Of a stretch of DNA of 64,000 bases, positions 1 through 7,238 are shown piece by piece; position 1 is the stretch's first letter, and each line of letters starts with the position of its first letter. The stretch is taken from NCBI GenBank assembly GCA_023957245.1, contig JAMLHJ010000003.1:62001-126000 (forward strand), given 5' to 3'. The stretch is from Chitinophagales bacterium. Lineage in GTDB: Bacteria > Bacteroidota > Bacteroidia > Chitinophagales > JADIYW01. The notes below the pieces were generated by a model. That model was given only the letters and a program-made list of their open reading frames with translations, had not been told where the DNA came from and ran no database searches. Position numbers and translations under genes: made by a program.

Positions 1-88
1 CAATACGCATGTAAGTTGAATATTGATTATTGTATAATTTGTTGCAAATAAAATTAGAATAGAGTAAATTTATGTAAATCATTTTAAT

Positions 89-727
89 ATGTACCGTAAG
101 CATTTCCTTTTATATATGGTATTTATTTTGACATTGTCTTGTAATAAAGAGTTTATTAATGAATGTCAAGTGACAAATTTGAAAGTAGAACCTATTTCTT
201 GCAATTCTGATTCTACATATTCTTTGAAGCTAAATTTTGATTATTTCAATGTCAATAACAAATATTTTGATGTCTATGTGAGAAATAAACAACATATAGG
301 CTATTTTCTTTTAGACTCTCTACCTATAACTATTCCAGATTTTAAAAATAGTGGAAAAGAATATGATTTGATAGAAGTCTGTATCAATGATGAACCAGGC
401 TGTTGTGAGGTGATTGAATATTTATCACCCAAATGTAAAGATGAAAAATGTGCAATTTCTAATCTTATAGTGGATGCAGGTGAGTGTACTTCTGATAGTA
501 CGTATAGTATTACTTTGAATTTTGACACCAAACATCCAACTCAAAGCTCTTTTGATGTTTTTGTCAGAAACAATCAACATATTGGATATTATAAATTGAG
601 TGACTTGCCGATTACTATTCCTAATTTTGAAGTAAGTGGTAAAGATTATGACTTTATTAAAGTCTGTATCAATGATAATGCTGATTGTTGTGAAGCTGTC
701 GAATTTCTCACAAAAGACTGTAAATAA
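89..727 (+). CDS. Lipoprotein with two copies of a six-cysteine domain
   Basis: This is a 212-residue probable lipoprotein of unknown function. The N-terminus has a hydrophobic stretch ending in LTLSC, so Cys18 is the likely lipidation site. The mature part is an internal duplication: residues 26-116 and 121-211 align without gaps at an offset of 95. Each copy has six cysteines with identical spacing (12, 60, 7, 1 and 10 residues) and shared blocks such as DSTYS, QHIGY, LPITIP and VCIND. The even cysteine count suggests three disulfides per domain in an exported protein. I do not recognise the family. It stands alone, with a 222 bp gap before the next gene. The lipoprotein and duplication calls are firm; any binding role would be a guess. 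Confidence 0.8.
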   Translation: MYRKHFLLYMVFILTLSCNKEFINECQVTNLKVEPISCNSDSTYSLKLNFDYFNVNNKYFDVYVRNKQHIGYFLLDSLPITIPDFKNSGKEYDLIEVCINDEPGCCEVIEYLSPKCKDEKCAISNLIVDAGECTSDSTYSITLNFDTKHPTQSSFDVFVRNNQHIGYYKLSDLPITIPNFEVSGKDYDFIKVCINDNADCCEAVEFLTKDCK

Positions 728-949
728 TAATTTATGTTCATGATGTTAAATGTTTGTTTACTAATAGGTAGTGATATCTATTTAAAGTAATAAATGAAAT
801 TAAAAATGAAAGCTATTCTAATAAAACTATTTAGGATATTTTATTTGAAAGTATAATTAATAGATGAAATATTGGAGTGTTATTAAAAAGAGAGGTAAAG
901 AATAAATAGAATTCTTATCTTAGCAATCTTATCGTAAATATTTATAATC
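728..949. other. Intergenic gap, nothing recognised
   Basis: This AT-rich gap separates the cysteine-rich lipoprotein gene from the DUF3127 gene. I see no convincing ORF, hairpin terminator or complete Bacteroidota promoter. An 18-codon ORF that starts near 794 has no support. Confidence 0.5.
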
Positions 950-1336
950 ATGGAAATAGTAGGAATATTAACTAAAAAGTTGGCTTTAGAAAGTGGAACA
1001 AGTGCTAATGGTGCATGGCAAAAACAATCTTTTATTTTGGAAACTGAAGAGCAATATCCTAAAAAGATATGTTTTACTGCTTGGAAGCAAAGAGTTGATG
1101 AATTGAATAATTTTTCTGAAGGTTCAAAATTAAAAGTATCTTTTGATATTTCTTCTCGTGAGTATAATGAGCGTTGGTACACAGATATAAGCGCATGGAG
1201 AATTGAAGCTGCTACTGGTGCAAGTGCTAGTACTCATCAATCATACGTTGCTCCTGCAAGTGCACCTTCTTCGGCTCCTGTAGCTAATCCAGCTCCAGTC
1301 AGTCAAGATAATGTGGAAGATGATTTGCCTTTCTAA
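950..1336 (+). CDS. DUF3127 family protein, probable OB-fold nucleic-acid binder
   Basis: This 128-residue protein matches the Bacteroidota DUF3127 family. The N-terminal 85 residues (EIVGILTKKL to DISAWRIE) have the pattern expected of a small OB-fold. They are followed by an Ala/Pro/Ser-rich linker (about residues 88-118) and the acidic tail EDDLPF. That layout, a compact domain, a flexible linker and an acidic tip ending in Pro-Phe, is the layout of single-stranded DNA binding protein SSB, whose tip recruits repair enzymes. The family assignment is by recognition; the SSB-like role is inference. The gene is followed by a good terminator at 1364-1393, so it is probably monocistronic. Confidence 0.75.
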   Translation: MEIVGILTKKLALESGTSANGAWQKQSFILETEEQYPKKICFTAWKQRVDELNNFSEGSKLKVSFDISSREYNERWYTDISAWRIEAATGASASTHQSYVAPASAPSSAPVANPAPVSQDNVEDDLPF

Positions 1337-1363
1337 ATATAGTTTGAGAATATAATTAAGTAT

Positions 1364-1393
1364 AGGATTGCCAATGGCAGTCCTGTTTTTTTT
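1364..1393 (+). terminator. Intrinsic terminator after the DUF3127 gene
   Basis: A 9 bp stem (1364-1372 with 1376-1384, one G-T pair) closes a 3-base loop. Eight T residues follow at 1386-1393. It lies 27 bases after the DUF3127 stop codon. Confidence 0.8.
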
Positions 1394-1416
1394 AGTGAAA
1401 TTGGGTGAATCTTAAA

Positions 1417-2136
1417 ATGAGAGTTATTTTTTTGCATCATGCTGGAGGTGATAAATATTCATGGCGAAGATATAATGATGCTTTACCTGCTAGTATTGAA
1501 AAAATCTATTTAGAGCTACCTGGGCGTGGAGATAGGTTTTCAGAGTCTTTGTTGGACAGTACGCAATATATGATTGAAGATTTATTGAAGCAAGTTCTTC
1601 CTTATTTGAACGAACCCTATATACTTGTAGGAAAAAGTATGGGCGCACTTCACTCTTATTTATTGTTGCATAAAATTGTACAAGCAAATTTGCCTTTACC
1701 TATTCATGTCTTTTTGGGCTCGCGAAAAGCACCAGATGCTTATCGAAGTCATATAAAAATAGCTAAGCTGTCTAGCCTTGAGTTTTGGAAAGGGGTAGAA
1801 GCTTATGGAGGTGTTCCTACTGCTTTGTTACAACATAAAGAATTGATGGAATTATATGAGCCTATCTTAAGAGCAGATTTTCATTCTCTAGAAAGTTATG
1901 AATATAAACCTGCTGCTCAATTGCCTATTTCTGCGACTGTCATGGTAGGTAGAGAGGATAGTATCCAATTAAAAGAAGTGTTGACATGGCAGAATTGTTT
2001 TTCAAAAAATGTAGATTTTTTGGAATTGTCAGGTTCGCATTTTTTTATGCACGAACAAGCCTACCAAATCAGCCAAATGATAGAAGATAAGTTTTCAATA
2101 AATGGAATAGGAGTGGAGCATCTTGAAAAAAAATAA
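1417..2136 (+). CDS. Type II thioesterase (alpha/beta hydrolase), GrsT/SrfA-D-like
   Basis: The protein looks like the stand-alone thioesterases that clear mis-primed acyl groups from carrier proteins of nonribosomal peptide or polyketide assembly lines. It opens with FLHHAGG, the oxyanion segment. The nucleophile elbow is GKSMGA (the family usually has GHSMGA). A late GREDS block sits where the catalytic Asp region lies, and GSHFF supplies the catalytic His. At about 239 residues it has family length. I chose the ATG at 1417; an in-frame GTG at 1405 adds four residues with no family support. No NRPS, PKS or phosphopantetheinyl transferase gene lies in the window, so its partner is elsewhere or it acts on another carrier protein. 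Confidence 0.8.
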   Translation: MRVIFLHHAGGDKYSWRRYNDALPASIEKIYLELPGRGDRFSESLLDSTQYMIEDLLKQVLPYLNEPYILVGKSMGALHSYLLLHKIVQANLPLPIHVFLGSRKAPDAYRSHIKIAKLSSLEFWKGVEAYGGVPTALLQHKELMELYEPILRADFHSLESYEYKPAAQLPISATVMVGREDSIQLKEVLTWQNCFSKNVDFLELSGSHFFMHEQAYQISQMIEDKFSINGIGVEHLEKK

Positions 2137-2154
2137 AATGCTCCAATTCTTCTT
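2114..2154 (+). terminator. Weak hairpin terminator at the end of the thioesterase gene
   Basis: An 8 bp stem (2114-2121 with 2138-2145) spans the stop codon with a 16-base A-rich loop. A pyrimidine-rich run ending in TTTT follows. The long loop makes it a weak candidate. Confidence 0.35.
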
Positions 2155-2168
2155 TTAAGTGAAAAGAC

Positions 2169-2477
2169 TTAATTGCCGAATATGCTTTCTAACTCATTGA
2201 ACAACAGTCCACTTCCTCCTCCATAATGGTAGATGATAGCAGTAGAAGAAGTATTATTTTTTACCCATCTTTCAATTTTTTGCTCTTGATTTTCTGGAAT
2301 GCCACTACCGAGAATAATGGCATCAAATTTATTCTCAGATAAATACGAATTTGTGCTTGCTATATCTGAAGAAACATTTGGTTTGTAGTTAGGTGTCTTG
2401 AGCAAAATACGTTCAAGTGTGTTCAGTATTTCTTGGTGATAACAGATGACTAAAATCTTTTTAATGTCAGATTTCAT
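2169..2477 (-). CDS. Degenerate receiver-like protein lacking the phosphorylation site
   Basis: This small protein of about 102 residues has the alternating strand/helix pattern of a response-regulator receiver domain (KKILVICYHQEIL at the start, KFDAIILGSGIP in the middle). The key residues are missing. The acidic pair after strand 1 is replaced by Cys-Tyr-His, and the phospho-acceptor Asp after strand 3 is Gly57. I chose the ATG at 2477, which overlaps the upstream nitroreductase stop by 11 bases, over a start 39 bases further upstream that lies well inside that gene. It is the last gene of the pirin-nitroreductase operon and is probably translationally coupled. If the fold is right, it would be a phosphorylation-independent pseudo-receiver. 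The fold itself is inferred from pattern only. Confidence 0.55.
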   Translation of the reverse strand: MKSDIKKILVICYHQEILNTLERILLKTPNYKPNVSSDIASTNSYLSENKFDAIILGSGIPENQEQKIERWVKNNTSSTAIIYHYGGGSGLLFNELESIFGN

Positions 2478-3006
2478 GGCTAATATGTTGTATTCCTTTT
2501 CTTGATTTGTGCCCAATTTCTCTAGATTTATGAGGTTCAGGTAGAATGTCAGCTTCAGCTTTATACCCTAATGCTACAATAGTTAATGGTTGAAATTGTT
2601 CATCAAGTTGTGTGAGTTCATGTGCTTTTATGAAGTCAAAACCACCCATGAAATGTGAATAAATATCCATACTAAGTGCTTGTAACGCCAAAGCCATATT
2701 AGCTGAGCCAAGGTCAAGATCGGCCCAAATATTATTACCCTTTTCATTGGACTTTTGTGACGATGCAATCATTAGTATTGCTGCATTTTTTGCCCATTCT
2801 TGATTGCTTGGGTGCAGTGTGTTCAATATATTCTCAAATCCTTTTGAACCATGATGCGAATAAGTATAATGCCATGGCTGGAGGTTGGCAGCACTAAATG
2901 ATAGTGAAGCAGCTTCTATTATTGTCTGAATATTTTCTCTGGATATTGCATCGTTTTTGAATGTTCTTGGACTCCATCTGTTTTTGATAATATCTAATAT
3001 TGGCAT
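2467..3006 (-). CDS. Nitroreductase family FMN enzyme
   Basis: This 179-residue protein belongs to the FMN-dependent nitroreductase superfamily, whose members reduce nitro groups, quinones and enals with NAD(P)H. It has the N-terminal RWSPRTF segment that contacts the FMN phosphate and the SFSAANLQPWHY block that follows in the family. The segment DLGSANMALALQALSM is the usual central helix, and TIVALGYKAE is the C-terminal strand. The length fits the shorter subfamily. It sits 3 bases downstream of the pirin gene and overlaps the degenerate receiver gene, so the three are one operon. A redox-stress role fits that context but is inferred. Confidence 0.85.
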   Translation of the reverse strand: MPILDIIKNRWSPRTFKNDAISRENIQTIIEAASLSFSAANLQPWHYTYSHHGSKGFENILNTLHPSNQEWAKNAAILMIASSQKSNEKGNNIWADLDLGSANMALALQALSMDIYSHFMGGFDFIKAHELTQLDEQFQPLTIVALGYKAEADILPEPHKSREIGHKSRKGIQHISHEI

Positions 3007-3009
3007 TGT

Positions 3010-3738
3010 TTATTGTTTAGGTAGTTCCATGGAAATATCCATGATTAATATTTTTGAATGATTTTGTGTTGATTTGATGTTGATTGCTTCTAGCTCAGTG
3101 ATACTGATTGCATCTCTTCTTTGGAGAGATTTTCCTTCAATTTCGAAAGAGCCTTCGATGACAAATGCATAGATTCCATTTCCTTCTTTTTGAATTTGGT
3201 GTTGAATAGAAAAGTCCTTATCAAATTCACCTAAGAAGAACCATGCGTCTTGATGAATCCAAACACCTTGATCTTCTGCATTGGGAGATAAAATTTGAAC
3301 AAGTTGATTGGATTGAACAAGTTTTGAATAATCCCATTGGTCATATCTTGGAACTACATTTCTCTGCCTAGGAAATAACCATATTTGGAGAATTTCTGTA
3401 GGAGTATCTTTTAGATGATTGAATTCACTATGAAATATTCCTGTACCCGCACTCATTACTTGAATTTCTCCAGTACGAATTACAGATGAATTGCCCATGC
3501 TGTCTTTGTGTTCTAATGCTCCAGATAGTGGAATAGTAATGATTTCCATATTATCATGTGGATGTCTTCCAAATCCCATTCCGCCTTCTATATAGTCATC
3601 ATTTAGAACTCTGAGTGTTCCAAAATGAATATTGGAAGGATTGTAATATTGACCAAAACTGAAAGAATGATGAGTTTTTAACCATCCGTGGTCTGCACCG
3701 CCACGTAAATTTGCTGGATGTAAATTGATATTTTTCAT
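3010..3738 (-). CDS. Pirin family protein
   Basis: This 242-residue bicupin matches the pirin family. Residues near the start read RGGADHGWLKTHHSFSFG, a pirin hallmark. The metal site is visible as GRHPHDNMEI, with the later HSEFN block supplying the remaining His/Glu ligands. Bacterial pirins often have quercetin 2,3-dioxygenase activity or act as redox sensors; which applies here cannot be told. I chose the ATG at 3738. An in-frame extension to 3798 would code through the promoter and the palindrome at 3759-3770. It is the first gene of an operon with a nitroreductase and a receiver-like protein. Confidence 0.88.
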   Translation of the reverse strand: MKNINLHPANLRGGADHGWLKTHHSFSFGQYYNPSNIHFGTLRVLNDDYIEGGMGFGRHPHDNMEIITIPLSGALEHKDSMGNSSVIRTGEIQVMSAGTGIFHSEFNHLKDTPTEILQIWLFPRQRNVVPRYDQWDYSKLVQSNQLVQILSPNAEDQGVWIHQDAWFFLGEFDKDFSIQHQIQKEGNGIYAFVIEGSFEIEGKSLQRRDAISITELEAINIKSTQNHSKILIMDISMELPKQ

Positions 3739-3758
3739 ATTGCTTGTTTTTACAACAA

Positions 3759-3799
3759 TTGTATATACAAATATCATGTAAGTAAATCTTTTTGCCAAA
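3759..3799 (-). promoter_or_regulatory. Bacteroidota-type promoter with an overlapping 12 bp palindrome, upstream of pirin
   Basis: Read on the minus strand, TTTG (3796-3799) is followed after 20 bases by GATATTTG (3768-3775), a 7/8 match to the -7 consensus TAnnTTTG. The perfect palindrome TTGTATATACAA lies at 3759-3770. It overlaps the last bases of the -7 element and the expected start site. The layout fits an operator where a dimeric repressor would block transcription. The regulator is unknown. Confidence 0.5.
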
Positions 3800-3851
3800 A
3801 AGTTAAATGAGAATTGATGGTGTTTTAAGATTTATTATGGTTTGGTAGTAA

Positions 3852-3889
3852 AATAAAAAAGCGAACCGATAATGATTCGCTTTTTTATT
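3852..3889 (-). terminator. Strong intrinsic terminator downstream of the PUR-like gene
   Basis: A perfect 14 bp stem (3852-3865 with 3876-3889) has a 10-base loop. Its core GCGAA/TTCGC is flanked by six A and six T residues, so it can act in both directions. It lies just after the PUR-like gene stop at 3913 on the minus strand and insulates the pirin operon from that gene. Confidence 0.85.
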
Positions 3890-3912
3890 ATTGAATTATT
3901 TTTTGAAAAGGC

Positions 3913-4230
3913 CTAATATTTTTCATTGTTAGAACTACTATTATAATCTCTTTCTTCATTTGGATTATCAAAATCATAATCGGGAAGAAGTTCTGTTTTG
4001 ATATAGTCAACAGTTTCTTGTAGGGTGTTTACAAATTTTACAAAATCTTCTTTGTAAATAAAAATCTTATGACGTTCGTAGTCGTCATTAGGTAGTTTTT
4101 TGCTCTCTGTAATTGTCAGGAAGAAATCATTATTTTTAGTAGATTTTACATCAAAAAAATAAGTTCTTCTCTTTCCTGCTTTTAATCTTACAGAATGAAC
4201 ATCGTTTCGGTGTTTCTCTTCGTTTTCCAC
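3913..4230 (-). CDS. PUR-like DNA/RNA-binding protein (DUF3276)
   Basis: The protein matches the small Bacteroidota family related to eukaryotic Pur-alpha, single-domain proteins that bind single-stranded nucleic acid. The diagnostic core is SVRLKAGKRRTYFFDVKST followed by FFLTITESKKL, with the tail reading HKIFIYKEDFVKFVNTL. Start choice is uncertain. The open frame begins with TTG at 4257. A GTG at 4230 is preceded by AAGGAG three bases away and matches the usual family start better, so I took it. The acidic, Asn-rich C-terminus is probably disordered. It is followed by a strong terminator. Confidence 0.75.
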   Translation of the reverse strand: MENEEKHRNDVHSVRLKAGKRRTYFFDVKSTKNNDFFLTITESKKLPNDDYERHKIFIYKEDFVKFVNTLQETVDYIKTELLPDYDFDNPNEERDYNSSSNNEKY

Positions 4231-4298
4231 AATCTCCTTTTTACTTGTATTGAACAATAATGTAAAAAAAGTAAATATTCATTGAATATAAAAGCATT

Positions 4299-6086
4299 TT
4301 ATTCTGAATCTACTTCTTCTTGGAGTTGTAATTGATATAAATCGTAATAAATTCCCTTTTTAGAGTATAACTCATCGTGTTGTCCAATCTCTACAATAGT
4401 TCCATTGTCTAGTACGATAATTTTGTCAAAATTTTTAATTGTAAACAATCTATGTGTAATAGATATAACAGTTTTCTCTTTCCAATTTTTTTCAAAATTA
4501 GATAAAATAGCATTTTCTGTTTTAGAATCTACAGCAGAAAGGCAATCGTCTAATAATAATACATTGGGATTTTTGATTAATGCTCTAGCAATGCTGACTC
4601 TTTGTTTTTGACCTCCTGACAACATGACACCTCTTTCTCCTACAACGGTATCAAATTGTTTAGGGAGTGACATGATATCATCATAAACACTTGCTATTTG
4701 AGCAAAGTTTTCAATCTCTTTTTTTGAGGCATTGGGATTTCCAAAACTAATATTATTGTTGATGCTATCTGAAAATAAAAAGACTTCTTGTGGTACATAG
4801 CCCAAAAGGTTTCTAAAATGACTAAGTTGGTTATCTTTTAAAGGGCAATTGTTTATTAAAATTTCGCCTGAATTAGGATCATAATTTCTTACTAATAATT
4901 CTGCTATGGTACTTTTCCCAGAACCTGTTTTTCCTACTATGGCTATCTTTTCTCCTGCTTTGATTTCGAAGGATACATTATTTAATGCCATGATGCCTGT
5001 GTCTGGATAGATGAAAGTTACTTTGTCAAATTTGATACTTTCTATTTTGTCGATTTTATATTTATCTCCACTGACTATATCAGGGGATACTTGTAGAAAT
5101 TCATTGATTCTCTTTTGTGAAGCTGCAGCTCTCTGAACAAGAGAAACTGCCCAACCTAATGAAGCTACGGGCCATGTCAACATATTGATATACACTACAA
5201 ATTCAGCAATATTACCAGCAGTAAATCGACCTCTCGCAACTTCATTTCCTCCAATATAAATAGCTAATAAAGTGCTTATCCCTACTAATAAGAGCATTAA
5301 AGGACTGAAGAAAGCTTCGACCTTAGCAAGACTTAAAGATTCTTTTCTGTATTGTGTAGCCAATTCTTCAAATTCATTTTGCACAGATTGGTCTCTCGCA
5401 AAACCTTGAATGACTTTTATACCTGAATAGGATTCTTGAGCTTTGGAAGTTAATGTAGAAAGTGTCTTTTGTATTTGTTCGCTTTTTGTATTGACAATTT
5501 TACTTACTTTGAAAATCGAGTAGGATAGTAGTGGTAGTGGTATCAGTGTCCAGAAAGCGAGATAAGCATTAATACTTACCATCGAATAGATAACTAATGA
5601 AAATGTTATCACCAATCCAGAAATATACATGATTGCAGGTCCGACATACATTCGCACTCGTGATACATCTTCAGAAATTCTTGACATCATATCTCCAGTA
5701 GAATTTCGTTTGAAAAACGATGGCGTTAATTTTTGATAATGTTGATACAATTCATTTTTTTGGTCAAATTCTACGTGTCTAGACATTACAATCAAGGTCT
5801 GACGCATTAAAAACATCAAAATTCCTCTAATTAAAGTAGTTATAATGATGATAATGGAAATAATAGCAATTAATACATAAATCAAATCAATGTATAGATT
5901 TGAAATTTTTAATCCACTAAAAACATAAGTAAAAGGAAGGTAAATTTGAATTTGCTCTATTCCTATTCTGATAAGCTGCGGAAGAAAAAGTGCAAAAATA
6001 TTTGAAGTAATCACAAATATCATCCCTAATCCTAAAAGAATACGGTATTTATATAAGTAATGATTGAGAGCAAATAAAGACTTCAT
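4299..6086 (-). CDS. ABC exporter, fused permease and ATPase, MsbA-like
   Basis: This 595-residue half-transporter has about six membrane segments in the first 300 residues, then an ATPase domain. The ATPase shows Walker A GKTGSGKST at about residue 383, the signature LSGGQKQR at about 487, Walker B VLLLDDCLSAVD and the switch His in SITHR. It would work as a homodimer in the inner membrane. Sequence of this kind covers lipid A flippases (MsbA) and drug exporters, and the window does not decide between them. Its start is 65 bases after the stop of the acyl-CoA reductase gene on the same strand, so readthrough from that gene is possible. Confidence 0.88.
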   Translation of the reverse strand: MKSLFALNHYLYKYRILLGLGMIFVITSNIFALFLPQLIRIGIEQIQIYLPFTYVFSGLKISNLYIDLIYVLIAIISIIIIITTLIRGILMFLMRQTLIVMSRHVEFDQKNELYQHYQKLTPSFFKRNSTGDMMSRISEDVSRVRMYVGPAIMYISGLVITFSLVIYSMVSINAYLAFWTLIPLPLLSYSIFKVSKIVNTKSEQIQKTLSTLTSKAQESYSGIKVIQGFARDQSVQNEFEELATQYRKESLSLAKVEAFFSPLMLLLVGISTLLAIYIGGNEVARGRFTAGNIAEFVVYINMLTWPVASLGWAVSLVQRAAASQKRINEFLQVSPDIVSGDKYKIDKIESIKFDKVTFIYPDTGIMALNNVSFEIKAGEKIAIVGKTGSGKSTIAELLVRNYDPNSGEILINNCPLKDNQLSHFRNLLGYVPQEVFLFSDSINNNISFGNPNASKKEIENFAQIASVYDDIMSLPKQFDTVVGERGVMLSGGQKQRVSIARALIKNPNVLLLDDCLSAVDSKTENAILSNFEKNWKEKTVISITHRLFTIKNFDKIIVLDNGTIVEIGQHDELYSKKGIYYDLYQLQLQEEVDSE

Positions 6087-6151
6087 TATTTACAAAGCTA
6101 AAGAAAACACTTGTATATACAGATATTGTAAAAGTTAAAGTAATTGAATCT

Positions 6152-7159
6152 TTATATTTCAATTAGAAATTGCAAAGTATCTATGCCATCAGCATATTCA
6201 TCTAAATCGGGTGATTGACTTGCGCCAAAGTTGACATTTCTTTCAAAATTCTCGAAATTTACTACGCACTGAATCTGTTCATCATGCTCGATAAGCCACT
6301 TTGCAATCTCTGCTTCATCTTCATAATAAGCGAGATTTACACAAGATATTGGAGATGAAATGGATAAATTATCTACCATATTGACAAAGTCACAATCAAC
6401 AATAGGAGTTCCATTCATCAAATATATGGTACGCTGATAATCTAAATTATTTTTATACGAATTGAGCAACATCAGATTTGAAAATGGATGCCAAGCATCT
6501 AATAAATCTTCAAATCGGTATCCTTTGGGCAACCATAAAAGTGAGATATTTCTACAACCCAATCCAAAATATTCAAAAACATCTTTTCCTAATTGATACA
6601 ATTCATCTTTGTTTTCATCGCCTCTCAATACGGCAACTGAATGCCTATTTTTTCTAATAATATTGGGTTTTTGACCAAAATAATATTCAAAATATCTTCC
6701 ACTATTATTGCTTCCTGTAGCTATAACGCCATCAATTTCTTTCCATCTTTCATCTATTGTAATCAATGAAGACCATTCTGGTTGGATAGTGATAAGTTGA
6801 GTTAAAAGATGTTGGGTAAGAATATTATCTTTTTCTGAGGTTTTTAAATGTAAATTATGTCCACTAATCAATACGCATAAAATATCATGGAAGGAAACTA
6901 GGGGAATATTTCCAGCTGCTATGACACCAATATTTTTAGGCTTTACTTGACTAAAATCGTATTTTTTAATCCATGATTTTATTTTATCTTCTTCTAACAT
7001 TTGAGAAGTAATAGCATGAAGTGCCTTGTAACAATATTCTTGAGTAAACCAATGGTTTTTTAGCCCAGCTAATCTAATAGCTTGTTGTAATTTTTCAGTG
7101 TCCTCAGCTATATATTGCCCCAATTTAATAAGAGAGTCAACTCGATTTATCAATTCCAT
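6152..7159 (-). CDS. Acyl-CoA reductase, LuxC family
   Basis: This 335-residue protein resembles the LuxC-type acyl-CoA/acyl-protein reductase family, which reduces activated fatty acids to aldehydes with NADPH. Recognisable blocks are PKNIGVIAAGNIPLVSFHD near residue 75, LKTSEKD, and FGLGCRNIS near residue 200, which contains the Cys expected to hold the acyl thioester. Bacteroidota commonly carry this gene divergent from a two-cluster ferredoxin. Here that arrangement existed, but a 1.2 kb insert now separates the pair. The gene itself is intact, and its first 41 bases are repeated at 8436-8476. A -7-like TACTTTTG lies on its strand at 7205-7212. The physiological substrate is unknown. Confidence 0.75.
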   Translation of the reverse strand: MELINRVDSLIKLGQYIAEDTEKLQQAIRLAGLKNHWFTQEYCYKALHAITSQMLEEDKIKSWIKKYDFSQVKPKNIGVIAAGNIPLVSFHDILCVLISGHNLHLKTSEKDNILTQHLLTQLITIQPEWSSLITIDERWKEIDGVIATGSNNSGRYFEYYFGQKPNIIRKNRHSVAVLRGDENKDELYQLGKDVFEYFGLGCRNISLLWLPKGYRFEDLLDAWHPFSNLMLLNSYKNNLDYQRTIYLMNGTPIVDCDFVNMVDNLSISSPISCVNLAYYEDEAEIAKWLIEHDEQIQCVVNFENFERNVNFGASQSPDLDEYADGIDTLQFLIEI

Positions 7160-7238
7160 AAAGTAATAATTTGTTTATGTTTAGTATTTTAACCTAAACA
7201 GATACAAAAGTAATAAGACTATGGCTATTATAATCACT
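7119..7238. repeat. Left copy of a 120 bp direct repeat flanking the BRO cassette
   Basis: This copy contains the first 41 bases of the acyl-CoA reductase gene, the 61 bp divergent promoter region and the first 18 bases of the ferredoxin gene. It matches 8436-8555 with three substitutions in 120 positions and breaks at exact points on both sides. At the right junction the ferredoxin fragment reads MAIIIT and then meets a TAA stop. Two of the three differences fall in what is TATTTTTG in the right copy and TATTTTAA here. Confidence 0.95.
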
